Source: Candidatus Eiseniibacteriota bacterium (GTDB taxonomy: Bacteria; Orphanbacterota; Orphanbacteria; Orphanbacterales; Orphanbacteraceae). Taken from it: 64,000 nucleotides of DNA. The notes under the pieces were generated by a model. It was given only the letters and a program-made list of their open reading frames with translations. It was not told the DNA's origin and ran no database searches. This document shows, one piece after another, positions 50,732-60,023 of this stretch. Within the stretch, counting starts at the first letter, position 1. Each line of letters begins with the position of its first letter. Position numbers and translations under genes: made by a program. The stretch lies in NCBI GenBank assembly GCA_029262235.1, contig JAJCZU010000003.1, positions 496,001-560,000 on the forward strand, written 5' to 3'.

Positions 50732-51964
50732 ATGAAGCATGGGAGAAAAATGCAAGTCATGCGAATGGCACGAAACACACGAAGCAATCGAATCATGCGA
50801 AGCGCGAAGCTCGCGTCGGGCATCCTGTTGCTCGCGGGCGTGGTATTCGCCGGGAGCGCCCTCGCGGAACCGGGCCACGCAGACCGCAAGGCCGCGATCG
50901 ACGAGATCGTTCGCTCGTACGTGGAAGGGAAGAAGCCGAAAGTCGTCGGACTCGTCGTCGGCGTCATTGAGGGGGGCGAACGCCGGGTCTACGGATACGG
51001 GAGTGTCGACATGGATAGGGGCGACGTGCCGGACGGCCGGACGATCTTCGAAGTCGGTTCGATCTCGAAGGCGTTCACCGGAACGCTTCTCGCGATCGCG
51101 GCCGAGCGGGGAGAGGTTGCGTTGAACGATCCGCTTACCCGGCATCTTCCGGATCACGTGCGGATCAAGGAGCTGAAGCGTGAACCGGTGACGCTTCTCG
51201 ATCTCGCAACCCACACGGCCGATTTTCCGCGCGTTCCGCCGAACTTCGACCCGAAGGACTGGGACAACCCGTACGCGAGCTACACCCAGGAGAAGCTCTT
51301 CGAGTTTCTGGACGACCGGCGCCTCGATCACAAGAAGGGCACCGGCTACAAGTACTCGAACCTCGGCATGGGGTGTCTCGGGCACGTGCTCGGTCTCAAG
51401 GCCGGTTCGTATTACGAAGGGATCCTGATCGAGAGGATCTGCGAACCGCTCGGACTGAGTGATACGCGGGTACGGCTGAACGCCGAACAGGAATCGCGCT
51501 TTGCCGCGGCCTATGAAAAGTACGGGAAACGGGCGAAGCACTGGGACTTCGACGCGCTGGCGGGCGCCGGCGGCGTTCGGTCGACGGCAGACGACATGCT
51601 GCGCTTTCTCGACGCGAACATGGAGCGTGATCAGGAATTCAGACTCGTCGCGCAGGGCCCCGCACAGGTCGACGAGCACATGACCCGCGCGTTCCGCGCC
51701 GCTCGCAAAGAGCGCGTGCATGTCAACGGCCTGATTCATATCGGCCTCGCGTGGCATCTGCGTATTCCGGAAGATGAGCCGCGCGCGGTGATGCACAACG
51801 GACAGACGGCCGGACACCACGCGTTCGCCGCCTTTCATCCGGAGGAAGGCTCGGGCGTCGTCGTGCTCGCGAACACGGCGTACGACATCGACCCGATCGG
51901 GATCGAAATTATGAAACTTCTCGCGCAGAACGTGAGCGCGAAAGAAGAAGAGGTGATCGAATGA
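50732..51964 (+). CDS. Serine beta-lactamase-like hydrolase (class C/esterase family)
   Basis: This 410-residue secreted protein has an N-terminal signal (cleavage near A-L-A-E) and the catalytic set of the beta-lactamase/PBP4-like family: S-I-S-K at 110-113, Y-S-N at 208-210, and an H-N-G motif late in the protein in place of K-T-G. Such proteins can be D-amino-acid peptidases, esterases or beta-lactamases; resistance should not be assumed. The ATG has GAGG upstream; several further ATGs lie in the next 22 codons. The stop overlaps the next start (ATGA). Confidence 0.88.
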   Translation: MKHGRKMQVMRMARNTRSNRIMRSAKLASGILLLAGVVFAGSALAEPGHADRKAAIDEIVRSYVEGKKPKVVGLVVGVIEGGERRVYGYGSVDMDRGDVPDGRTIFEVGSISKAFTGTLLAIAAERGEVALNDPLTRHLPDHVRIKELKREPVTLLDLATHTADFPRVPPNFDPKDWDNPYASYTQEKLFEFLDDRRLDHKKGTGYKYSNLGMGCLGHVLGLKAGSYYEGILIERICEPLGLSDTRVRLNAEQESRFAAAYEKYGKRAKHWDFDALAGAGGVRSTADDMLRFLDANMERDQEFRLVAQGPAQVDEHMTRAFRAARKERVHVNGLIHIGLAWHLRIPEDEPRAVMHNGQTAGHHAFAAFHPEEGSGVVVLANTAYDIDPIGIEIMKLLAQNVSAKEEEVIE

Positions 51965-52968
51965 AACGCGCGAACATGAAATTTGAAATGGCCAGGATCA
52001 CCTGCGGCGCGCTGTTGATCGCGCTCTGCCTGGGCTGGTCCGGATGCGGCGACGACAACCCTGTGGCCGTAACTCCCGACCCTCCGGTCGAAATGGAGAG
52101 CGGATTCGTTACCGCAAATGGTGTCTCACTGCACTATCTGGACTGGCCGGCCGCGAAGGAGAACACGATTCTCTTTCTCGCCGGGCTCGGCAACACGGCC
52201 CATGTCTGGGAGGACTTCGCACCGGAGTTCACGAAGGACTACCGCGTTCTTGCGCTTACGCGCCGGGGCTACGGAGAGTCCGGGAAGCCGGCGACCGGGT
52301 ACGACACGGGAACACTGACCGAAGACGTCCGCGCGTTCCTCGACGCGATGGGAGTCGAACGCGTGACTCTCGTGGGGCATTCGCTCGCGGGCGATGAGCT
52401 GACGAGGTTCGCGTCGCTCTACCCTGACCGCGTGAGCAAGCTCGTCTATCTCGACGCCGCCTACGACCGGCGTGACATGCTCGGGCTGGCGGAGTTCATG
52501 CCGGTCGATCCCGATGCGCCTGTTCCGGATCTGAGCTCGGAAGAAGCGACGCGCGTCTATCTGCAGACGTATCAGTACGGCTTCTGGTCGGACGCGCTCG
52601 AGACCGAAATGCTGCTGAGCCGCGATGATCAGTATGCGACTCCGCCGCTGGTCTTTCTGGAGACGCTCGTAGCGTCGACCGAAGCGGAACCGGACTATTC
52701 TCTCGTCACCGCACCGGCCCTTGCGATCTACACGAAGGAGAGTCCGACCGCGCGCGTGCACGACGGTGCGTCTCAGGAATACCTGGCGGCGATGGCACAG
52801 TGGTACGACGACATTTCGAGACCGTACGCAGAACGCGAGATCGCCCGCTTCCGTGACAACGCTCCTCGGGGGACGGTCGTGATGATGAAGGATACGCATC
52901 ACTACTTGTTCATTCATAAAGAAGCGGAAGTTCTCGAAACCGTACACGACTTCCTCAGCGCGGAGTAG
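51961..52968 (+). CDS. Alpha/beta hydrolase lipoprotein
   Basis: This 335-residue protein starts at ATG 51961 overlapping the previous stop. A lipoprotein signal ends in W-S-G-C with Cys29. The alpha/beta hydrolase fold is clear: F-L-A-G-L-G-N oxyanion region, R-R-G-Y-G-E-S-G, nucleophile G-H-S-L-A-G with Ser141, and a C-terminal His in D-T-H-H. It resembles proline iminopeptidase-like or esterase-type hydrolases. It probably acts in the periplasm with the beta-lactamase-like hydrolase; the substrate is unknown. Confidence 0.9.
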   Translation: MKRANMKFEMARITCGALLIALCLGWSGCGDDNPVAVTPDPPVEMESGFVTANGVSLHYLDWPAAKENTILFLAGLGNTAHVWEDFAPEFTKDYRVLALTRRGYGESGKPATGYDTGTLTEDVRAFLDAMGVERVTLVGHSLAGDELTRFASLYPDRVSKLVYLDAAYDRRDMLGLAEFMPVDPDAPVPDLSSEEATRVYLQTYQYGFWSDALETEMLLSRDDQYATPPLVFLETLVASTEAEPDYSLVTAPALAIYTKESPTARVHDGASQEYLAAMAQWYDDISRPYAEREIARFRDNAPRGTVVMMKDTHHYLFIHKEAEVLETVHDFLSAE

Positions 52969-53014
52969 CGATCATTCTCTGCGAACTGACAGCGAATGAA
53001 GCGGCGATCAGGTC

Positions 53015-53043
53015 GGGGGCGGCCGCTACTGCGGCCGTCCCCC
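53015..53043 (+). terminator. GC-rich hairpin after hydrolase operon
   Basis: GGGGGCGGCCG (53015-53025) pairs with CGGCCGTCCCC (53032-53042) with one G-T wobble and a 6-nt loop, 46 bp after the stop. No T-run follows. Confidence 0.6.
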
Positions 53044-53144
53044 CAGGCGCCAGTTCATTCTGGTGGGGCGGGCAACGAACGGCTAAACTGAAACAGCCGA
53101 GAACGACCGCGCTCATCGGAGCCGTATCCCGCGGGAGAAGTCAC

Positions 53145-53738
53145 ATGACCCCTGATCCGCGCAAGCAGGTCACCCGCATTCTAAAGGAGCTTGCCGGCGC
53201 CGATGGCGGCGGCAACGCAGCCGAACGTCTCCTGCCCCTGGTCTACGACGAATTGCGCGGGCTCGCGGGCGGCTACCTGCGCCACGAGCGTCCCGGCCAC
53301 ACCCTTCAGGCAACCGAACTCGTTCACGAAGCTTTTCTGAAACTGGTCGATCAGACCCGCGTCGAATGGAAAGGGCGATCCCACTTCTTCGCCGTCTCCG
53401 CGCAGGCCATGCGTCGCATTCTCGTCGACCACGCGCGAAGCAGAGTCCGCGACAAGCGGGGAGGAGGGCTCCAGAGAGTCACGCTGCATGAAGAGGTGCG
53501 CGCGCTGCCCGGCCTCGAGTGCGGTCACGAGGATCTGATCGCGCTTGACGATGCGCTGCGCGAACTCGCGCAGGTGGACGAGCGCCAGGCGAAGATCGTC
53601 GAAATGAAATGTTTTGGTGGTCTCAAGGTGAAGGAGATCGCGGGCGCGATCGACGTTTCGGTCCGTACGGTGGAGGGGGACTGGACGCACGCGCGCGCCT
53701 GGCTGCGACGGCGTCTCAGCGGGGAGGACGGGTCGTGA
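53145..53738 (+). CDS. ECF sigma factor, TIGR02999/ECF43-like
   Basis: This 197-residue sigma factor has L-P-L-V-Y-D-E-L-R-G-L-A and T-L-Q-A-T-E-L-V-H-E-A-F-L-K-L (53-67) in region 2, and I-V-E-M-K-C-F-G-G-L-K-V-K-E-I-A-G-A-I-D-V-S in region 4. The region 2.2 acidic segment is replaced by Q-A-T-E with Thr57. GGGAGAAG is the ribosome site. The stop overlaps the kinase start by 4 bp (GTGA), and no anti-sigma gene is nearby. Confidence 0.9.
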   Translation: MTPDPRKQVTRILKELAGADGGGNAAERLLPLVYDELRGLAGGYLRHERPGHTLQATELVHEAFLKLVDQTRVEWKGRSHFFAVSAQAMRRILVDHARSRVRDKRGGGLQRVTLHEEVRALPGLECGHEDLIALDDALRELAQVDERQAKIVEMKCFGGLKVKEIAGAIDVSVRTVEGDWTHARAWLRRRLSGEDGS

Positions 53739-56434
53739 ACACCGAGCGTCACCAGCGCGCGAAGGAGATCTTTCTTGCCGCGCTCGAACGGCCCCGGGAC
53801 GAGAGAACCGGGTACGTGATGTATGTGGCCGGAGAAGACGATGCGCTCGTTTCCGAAGTCGTTTCGCTTCTCGCGTTTCATCACGAAGGCGAAGAAGAGA
53901 GCGCACCGCCGCCTCGCGAACTCCTGAGTCCCGGCGAACTCTTCGCGGGGAGGTTCCGTATCGTTCGCATGCTGGGGCGGGGCGGCATGGGCGAGGTGTA
54001 TCACGCGCACGACGAGCGCGTCGACATGCCGGTCGCGATCAAGCGCCTGCTCCGGAGAGACCGGCACGGCAGTGGTTCAATCATCAACGAAGTGCGGCTC
54101 GCGCGGCGCGTCACGCACCCGTTCGTGTGCCGCGTATTCGACCTCGGCGAACATGACGGCGCCCCGTTTATCTCGATGGAATATGTCGACGGCGAAGACC
54201 TCGCCTCTCTCCTGAGGCGCGTGGGGCGACTGCCGTCGGAGCGCGTCGCCGAGATCGGGCGAAGCCTCTGTATCGGGCTTGCGGCCGCACACGCGCAGGG
54301 AGTTCTTCATCGTGACCTGAAACCGGCGAACATACTTCTCGATGCGGCGGGAAACGTCCGCATTACCGATTTCGGCATCGCGACGCGGACCGGCGCGAAC
54401 ACGTTTGCGATCGCGGGAACGCCTTCGTATATGGCGCCTGAGCAGCTCGTCGGCGGAACCGTCACCGAACGGTCCGATCTCTACGCGCTCGGGCTCGTCC
54501 TCCACGAACTGCTCACGGGCGAGCCGGTCTTTCGCGGCAGCGGTCGAACGGAAGTCCTCGAGCTTCACCAGGTGAAGAGGATTCCCGCGCCTTCGAAAAC
54601 CGCGACCGGTATCGAGCCTTCCCTCGACCGCGCGGTGCGGAAAGCGCTCAGGGCGGACCCCGCGCAGCGCTTCGCGACCGCCCTCGAAATGGCGGCGGCG
54701 CTCCCCGGTGGCGACCCGCTGGCCGCGGCGCTCGCAGCGAAAGTAACCCCCTCCCCCGAACTGGTCGCGCAGGCCCCCAGTCGTGACCAGAGCAAGGGGC
54801 CGTTCGGTGTCGGCGTCCTGCTCGTCGGGCTCGTCATCACCCTCGCCTGCGTGCTCGGGCTCGGAAGTGAACTCGAAATGATTCCCGGCGGAAGCGCGGT
54901 CGAGCACCCGGCGGTCGGCGCGCACCGCGCAGGGGAGTTGTTCCGCTCGCTGGGTTACGCCGAAGAGGAGTCTGCGTATCGTGGTTTTCTGATGCAGCCC
55001 GGCAAGCCGGGCGAGCGCTCCTCGCTCCTCTACTGGTACCGGGAAGACGGCGCGCCGTTCCGCTCCACGTTTCAGCGCACGATTCTCGATCCAGCCGGCG
55101 ATCTCATCGTGTACGGCGCCGTCACCCCCCCCGACGCCGGGCGCCGGGTGGCCGTCTACAATACCGATCGGAACCTCGTTTACTTCGAAGCGTCGGGAAC
55201 CCTGCCGGAAGATCGGCCTCGATCGGGGCCCGCCGCAGGCCCCGCGGCTCCGGGCGAACCGCCTCCGTACATGCGCACGCTGCTCTCGGCGGCCGGCCTC
55301 GATCCATTGCTGCTCGTGCCGGCCGACCCCGCCCGCGCGCCCGTCATCGCCGACGAGACGGCCGCCTGGCGCGCCCCGGCGGGGGGGGACGCGGGGGGGA
55401 CGCTTCGCGTCGAAGCGGCGTACTGGAACGGCCTGCCGACGTACTTCTCGGCCGGACCTGAAGAAGAGGACGTGCGCGAGGCCCTTCAGGCGAAGGACGC
55501 CCGCCTTGCGCCGTTCGTGATCGCTCATGTTCTGATCGTCGGATTCCTGCTCTCCGCAGTGGTGCTCTGGTACCGGAACACGCGATCGAACCGCTCGGAT
55601 CGCGCCGCGACGCAGAAACTCGCGTTTCTGGTCGCCGCACTCGCGCTCGTCGAGTGGTTTCTTCTGATCGGGCATATGAGCCACCCGCTGGCTGACCGGA
55701 GCGAGATGCTCTGGTCGCGCTTCTTCCGTGTACCGATGATGTGGGCCGTGATCATGGTGTTCTATCCCGCGCTCGAGCCCGGTGTCCGGAGATACTGGCC
55801 GCAGACTCTCGTTGCGTGGATGCGGGCTCTTCGCGGAAACTTCAGGAATCAAGCAGTGGGGCGATCGCTTCTACTGGGAACGCTGGTCGGAACCGGCTGG
55901 GCGCTCCTCTATCTCGTCGATATGGCGCTTCCCTCCATGTTCGATCTTGTGAGAACGGCGGGCATTGACGACTCCCCGCGCCTGCTGGCCGCGCTCGGCA
56001 TCACACAGGAGGTGTCGGTACTTCTGCGTCAGGCATACGACGCCATCGGTCGCGGCGTCACGATTCTGTTCATCTTCGTGATGCTTCGCCAGCTTCTTCG
56101 GCATCCTGTGATCGCCGGCGGCGTTCTCGCGCTCGTTCTTGCGTTCCTCGAATCCAACACCGGGGGGCATCACGCACTGTCGATCCTCACGGTGGGGCTC
56201 CCGATCGGCATTCTGTCCGCCTGGGTCCTCGCGGCGTCGGGGCTCCTGACGTATGTCGTGGCGGGGTTCGCATACTGCGCGCTCCGCTTCTCGCCCCTCA
56301 CGCTGGATTCCGACGCCTGGTTCGCACCGAGTGGCTTTCTCGCCGTCGCCGTGGTCTTTCTGATCGGCGTAGCCGGAGCGTTCCTTGCAGGAAAATCGCG
56401 CGCAACCATTCGGGACGGAAGCGCGATAGAATAG
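53735..56434 (+). CDS. Ser/Thr kinase with large multi-TM C-terminal half
   Basis: The start is GTG 53735, overlapping the sigma stop; the frame extends to 53609 without homology. The 899-residue product has glycine loop L-G-R-G-G-M-G at 80-86, Lys103, H-R-D-L-K-P-A-N at 192-199 and D-F-G at 212-214. A membrane helix lies near 350-372, a periplasmic region (about 375-590) follows, then eight or so further helices. Unlike the other kinases it has no TPRs, so it may be a different sensor type. The sigma factor is the likely substrate. A basic unknown protein follows 43 bp downstream. Confidence 0.9.
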   Translation: MNTERHQRAKEIFLAALERPRDERTGYVMYVAGEDDALVSEVVSLLAFHHEGEEESAPPPRELLSPGELFAGRFRIVRMLGRGGMGEVYHAHDERVDMPVAIKRLLRRDRHGSGSIINEVRLARRVTHPFVCRVFDLGEHDGAPFISMEYVDGEDLASLLRRVGRLPSERVAEIGRSLCIGLAAAHAQGVLHRDLKPANILLDAAGNVRITDFGIATRTGANTFAIAGTPSYMAPEQLVGGTVTERSDLYALGLVLHELLTGEPVFRGSGRTEVLELHQVKRIPAPSKTATGIEPSLDRAVRKALRADPAQRFATALEMAAALPGGDPLAAALAAKVTPSPELVAQAPSRDQSKGPFGVGVLLVGLVITLACVLGLGSELEMIPGGSAVEHPAVGAHRAGELFRSLGYAEEESAYRGFLMQPGKPGERSSLLYWYREDGAPFRSTFQRTILDPAGDLIVYGAVTPPDAGRRVAVYNTDRNLVYFEASGTLPEDRPRSGPAAGPAAPGEPPPYMRTLLSAAGLDPLLLVPADPARAPVIADETAAWRAPAGGDAGGTLRVEAAYWNGLPTYFSAGPEEEDVREALQAKDARLAPFVIAHVLIVGFLLSAVVLWYRNTRSNRSDRAATQKLAFLVAALALVEWFLLIGHMSHPLADRSEMLWSRFFRVPMMWAVIMVFYPALEPGVRRYWPQTLVAWMRALRGNFRNQAVGRSLLLGTLVGTGWALLYLVDMALPSMFDLVRTAGIDDSPRLLAALGITQEVSVLLRQAYDAIGRGVTILFIFVMLRQLLRHPVIAGGVLALVLAFLESNTGGHHALSILTVGLPIGILSAWVLAASGLLTYVVAGFAYCALRFSPLTLDSDAWFAPSGFLAVAVVFLIGVAGAFLAGKSRATIRDGSAIE

Positions 56435-56477
56435 TGATCGCAGTTTGAACCGGCGCATGCCGCGAAAGGAGACCGTC

Positions 56478-57206
56478 ATGGCGAAAATCAGACCGAAGAC
56501 CGGCCCCGCGGCCTCACCCGGTATCGGGGATACCGGCGCCGCGAAAAAAAAGAAGAAGGTGACCGGCAAGCCCGCGCTTTCCGCGCCCGGCGGGGCGCCG
56601 GATCATGCGAAGACGGCGGCCGATCTCGCGAAAGCGAAGACGAGCCGCACCGGGGAACTGCTGAAGAGCAAACCCGGAGCCACGCGCGCGGCGGCGGGGA
56701 AGAAGAAGGCCGGCGCATCGAAGAATCCCGGTGTTCTCATGAAGCTGGTCGTCCGGAGAGCCGCTCGTTTCGCGAGCCGTGCTCTCATTCGCATGGAAGC
56801 GCGCATCGAGCGTGTGGCGACGATCATTCAGCGGCATCACGAACTCGGCTACGTCGTGCGCCTCAGCAAGAGCGATGAGGTGGAGAGAGACGATGCAATC
56901 AAGAAAGCGGCACTGCGTCTCCAGGAACTGAAAGCCGGCACGGGGGGCGGAACACCGGCGCTCGGGCGGCTCATGGAGCGCGCGTCCGGCCTCGATGCAA
57001 ACAGCCCGGCGTCAGACTGGGCGGCGAAGTTCATGGACGCAGGCGAGCTGATCAACGAGGCCGGCAAAGAACTGAACGATCTGAACACGCAACTCGCACT
57101 CGAGTTGCAGACCACGGCCGAGAAGTTGACGCAGGCCGAAGAAGACCGGAGCGCCGTATTGAAGAAGTTCGAGGAGAACGCGGACGCGATCCTGAACAAC
57201 GTCTGA
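56478..57206 (+). CDS. Basic N-terminus, helical protein of unknown function
   Basis: ATG 56478 has AAAGGAGA upstream. The 242-residue product has a histone-H1-like N-terminal third rich in Lys, Ala and Pro (G-A-A-K-K-K-K-K-V; A-A-G-K-K-K-A-G-A-S-K), then helices with R-M-E-A-R-I-E-R-V-A-T-I-I-Q-R and a C-terminal coiled coil (L-E-L-Q-T-T-A-E-K-L-T-Q-A-E-E-D). No signal or membrane segment is seen. It may bind nucleic acid through its tail. Its position just after the kinase gene makes a substrate or partner role possible (inference). Confidence 0.72.
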   Translation: MAKIRPKTGPAASPGIGDTGAAKKKKKVTGKPALSAPGGAPDHAKTAADLAKAKTSRTGELLKSKPGATRAAAGKKKAGASKNPGVLMKLVVRRAARFASRALIRMEARIERVATIIQRHHELGYVVRLSKSDEVERDDAIKKAALRLQELKAGTGGGTPALGRLMERASGLDANSPASDWAAKFMDAGELINEAGKELNDLNTQLALELQTTAEKLTQAEEDRSAVLKKFEENADAILNNV

Positions 57207-57370
57207 TCGATCATTGCTTCCTCATTCGTGCCGCCCCGCGGTCGGCTGCGAGCCGACGCGCGGCTTCGTGGTCACTACGCCCGCCCGACCCGGCTTGCAT
57301 ACGCCGCGCACAGCACGTAACATCCCTCCAGTAAGCCGTTCACCTTCCATCACAACCGAAGCGAGTCCCC

Positions 57371-59113
57371 GTGTTCAAGTCCTTCAGCGCAGAACTGTCC
57401 AGCCTGATGCGCAGCGGACACGGACGTCGCAATCTGAGAGCGCTCGGAAAATTCATCTTCGTTCTGCTGATGCTGGTTGTCGCCTATTCGATCCTGTTCC
57501 ACGTTCTGATGCTGCGGGAGGGCCAGGAACACACGTGGCTCACGGGGTTCTACTGGACTCTCACGGTCATGTCGACGCTCGGGTTCGGTGACATCACGTT
57601 TCATACCGACCTGGGGCGCCTTTTCTCGATTATCGTTCTTCTTTCGGGGACCACGTTCATGCTGGTCCTTCTTCCGTTCACGTTCATCGAGTTCTTCTAC
57701 GCACCGTGGATGAATGCGCAGGCCGCGGCCCGCGCGCCGCGCAGCCTGCCGGCGAAGACGAAGGGCCATATACTGCTCACGAACCATGATGTGGTCACGC
57801 GTGCTCTGATCCGCCGGCTCGAGCAGTACAAGCACCCCTATGCCCTGATTGTTGCGGAGGTCGAGGACGCGCTGCGGCTTCACGATCTGGGAGTGAACGT
57901 GCTCGTGGGTGAGCGGGATGACCCCGAAACCTGGAAGCGCGCCCGTGTAGAGCAGGCCGCTCTGGTTGCGACCACCGCCAGCGACGTGATCAACACGAAC
58001 GTCGCTCTCACCGTGCGCGGACTTGTCGCGGACCTCCCGATCATCACCACGGCGAGCGATGAGGCGTCCGTGGACATCCTGGGCCTGGCCGGCAGCAGCT
58101 TCGTACTGCAGCTGGAGGAGCTGATCGGGAATTCGTTCGCCGCGCAGGCTGTCGGCGGGGATGCCATGTCCCACGTGATCGGCGGGTTCGGCGACTTGCG
58201 GATCGCGGAAGCAACGGCTCGCGGCACGCCGCTGGTGGGGAAGACGATTCAGGAAAACCAGGTGCGCGAGAAGATCGGAGTCGCGGTGGTCGGAGTGTGG
58301 GAACGCGGGCAGTTCGAATTGCCGCGCCCCGATACATTGATCGGGGAGAACACCATTCTCGTACTGGCCGGCTCGAGGCAGAGCCTGGATCTGTACAACG
58401 AACTGTTCTGTATTTATAACGTTTCGACGGCGCCCGCCGTGATCCTCGGAGGGGGGCGCGTCGGCCGGGCGACCGCCCGCGCGCTTGCCCGAAAGAATAT
58501 GGACTATCGGATCGTGGAGCTTCTTCCGGAAAGGGTTCCCGACTCCGACAAGTACGTGCTGGGGAGTGCCGCTGACCTGGCGGTACTGGAGAAGGCGGGG
58601 ATACGCGAGGCTCCGACAGTGATCATCACGCCACATGACGACGATATGAACGTCTATCTTACCGTCTATTGTCGGCAGCTGCGGCCGGACATCCAGATCC
58701 AGAGCCGCGCTACCCAGGAAAGAAACGTGGCCGCCCTGCATCGTGCCGGAGCGGACAGCGTGCTCTCCTATGCTTCGAAGGGTGCGAGCGCCATCATGAA
58801 CATGCTCCAGGGGAACCAGATCCTGATGGTCGCCGAAGGACTCGATGTTTTCGAAGTTCGTGTCCCGGAAGAACTCGCCGGGCGGGCCATCGGCGCGTCC
58901 TCGATTCGGGAGCGCACCGGATGCAGCGTCGTTGCCATTCAGACGGACGCGGGAATGCAGGTCGTGCCGGATCCCTCCGTAATTCTCGCAGCCGATGCGG
59001 AAATCGTCCTGATCGGCACCGCCGAATCCGAGGAGCGTTTCCTTTCTCTCTACGGACGGGGGGGCGCAGTCAATATCGAGTCTCGCCTTCGCGCCCCTTC
59101 CACCGAGTCGTAG
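57371..59113 (+). CDS. Two-TM potassium channel with two RCK/TrkA-N domains
   Basis: GTG 57371 starts a 580-residue protein. It has TM1 (about 27-47), a pore with S-T-L-G-F-G-D at 68-74, TM2 (about 82-107), and two Rossmann-like TrkA_N domains (first at about 132-250; the second starts near 353 with V-I-L-G-G-G-R-V-G-R). TrkA_C-type regions lie between and after them. The first RCK domain lacks the full G-x-G-x-x-G; the second has it. It is a ligand-gated K+ channel of the MthK/GsuK type. A second channel with a different membrane domain is encoded 2.7 kb downstream. Confidence 0.92.
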   Translation: MFKSFSAELSSLMRSGHGRRNLRALGKFIFVLLMLVVAYSILFHVLMLREGQEHTWLTGFYWTLTVMSTLGFGDITFHTDLGRLFSIIVLLSGTTFMLVLLPFTFIEFFYAPWMNAQAAARAPRSLPAKTKGHILLTNHDVVTRALIRRLEQYKHPYALIVAEVEDALRLHDLGVNVLVGERDDPETWKRARVEQAALVATTASDVINTNVALTVRGLVADLPIITTASDEASVDILGLAGSSFVLQLEELIGNSFAAQAVGGDAMSHVIGGFGDLRIAEATARGTPLVGKTIQENQVREKIGVAVVGVWERGQFELPRPDTLIGENTILVLAGSRQSLDLYNELFCIYNVSTAPAVILGGGRVGRATARALARKNMDYRIVELLPERVPDSDKYVLGSAADLAVLEKAGIREAPTVIITPHDDDMNVYLTVYCRQLRPDIQIQSRATQERNVAALHRAGADSVLSYASKGASAIMNMLQGNQILMVAEGLDVFEVRVPEELAGRAIGASSIRERTGCSVVAIQTDAGMQVVPDPSVILAADAEIVLIGTAESEERFLSLYGRGGAVNIESRLRAPSTES

Positions 59114-59134
59114 CGAACCGCGCCGGGCAGGCCA

Positions 59135-59169
59135 CAAAAAAACTCCGCCGACAAACATGCCGGCGGAGT
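59135..59169 (-). terminator. Intrinsic terminator of the lamin-tail gene
   Basis: On the minus strand a 9-bp perfect stem (ACTCCGCCG/CGGCGGAGT, 59142-59150 and 59161-59169) is followed by a run of seven T residues. It also stands at the end of the convergent K+ channel gene. Confidence 0.85.
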
Positions 59170-59195
59170 CTCTTACTATCTAAAGCAAACGCTTG

Positions 59196-59816
59196 TTATC
59201 TGAACAGATCCTTGACCGTGCCCCATGACGCTTCTTCGGTGCCCGTCGTTCCGCAGTTGGCGGTGTGGCTGCCGAGTCCGTCGAACGTATCCTGCGGGAA
59301 GGCCGTGAAGCCGTTCACGCAAAGATCGAACGCATCGGCTCCGTTCGTGTCGCCGGCGCATACGGAAGCATTGCGGCGAATCGTTTCATTCTGCGTTCCG
59401 CCGCAGGCGCCGCTCCATTCCGAGCCGGGATCAAAACCGATCTGGCCGATGACATCGACCGGGCTTGCGAAATGAACAAGCTCGACTGCGTCATCGCCGT
59501 TGAAGAAGCTGCTGCCCGTAGTGATATCCGCTTCGGCCAGGATCGCGGCGTCCGCACTCGAATGCGCGACGACTAACACTCCGCCCTGGGGGATACTGTG
59601 TCCGGTCAGGGCCACGGTCGTGCCTGCCGAGACGTTCCCGTTGAAGTACATGTTGATAAAGTAGTTTGCGGTGTTGATCGGCCCCGGTCCCGGATTGTAG
59701 ACTTCGATCGCCTTGTTGTTGCTCGATCCCTCGACGTACTCGGAAATGAAGAGTTCGGCACTGGCAGGTGAAGCCAGTAGTCCAGCCACGAGGGCCGCTG
59801 ATAGCAGTCGCTGCAT
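59196..59816 (-). CDS. Secreted lamin-tail-domain protein with S-W-x-x-V-K-x-L-F-R tail
   Basis: ATG 59816 has AAGGAG upstream and starts a signal peptide (cleavage near A-S-A). The frame extends to 60020 but that part is not protein-like. The 206-residue product has an LTD-like beta-sandwich (L-F-I-S-E-Y-V-E-G-S-S-N-N-K-A-I-E-V-Y-N-P), as in secreted nucleases and surface proteins of many bacteria. It ends E-A-S-W-G-T-V-K-D-L-F-R, nearly matching the tail of the unrelated secreted protein at 17607-18287. Function is unknown. It stands alone with its own terminator. Confidence 0.85.
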   Translation of the reverse strand: MQRLLSAALVAGLLASPASAELFISEYVEGSSNNKAIEVYNPGPGPINTANYFINMYFNGNVSAGTTVALTGHSIPQGGVLVVAHSSADAAILAEADITTGSSFFNGDDAVELVHFASPVDVIGQIGFDPGSEWSGACGGTQNETIRRNASVCAGDTNGADAFDLCVNGFTAFPQDTFDGLGSHTANCGTTGTEEASWGTVKDLFR

Positions 59817-60023
59817 AGGAGACTCCTTTTTGGGTGAGATGGCATGAATCGCCACAAGATTAGCACACCGGGCTGAAAGTTTCGAGCAGCAATGATTGAT
59901 GCTCCCCGGACCTGCTGACCGATTCTCCGGGCCATGCAAAGACGGACTGATCTCGGGTATACTCGGCTTCAAGCTGACCAATCGATGCCGGTGACCTCTC
60001 GCAACCGGAAGGAGCCGCATAGC

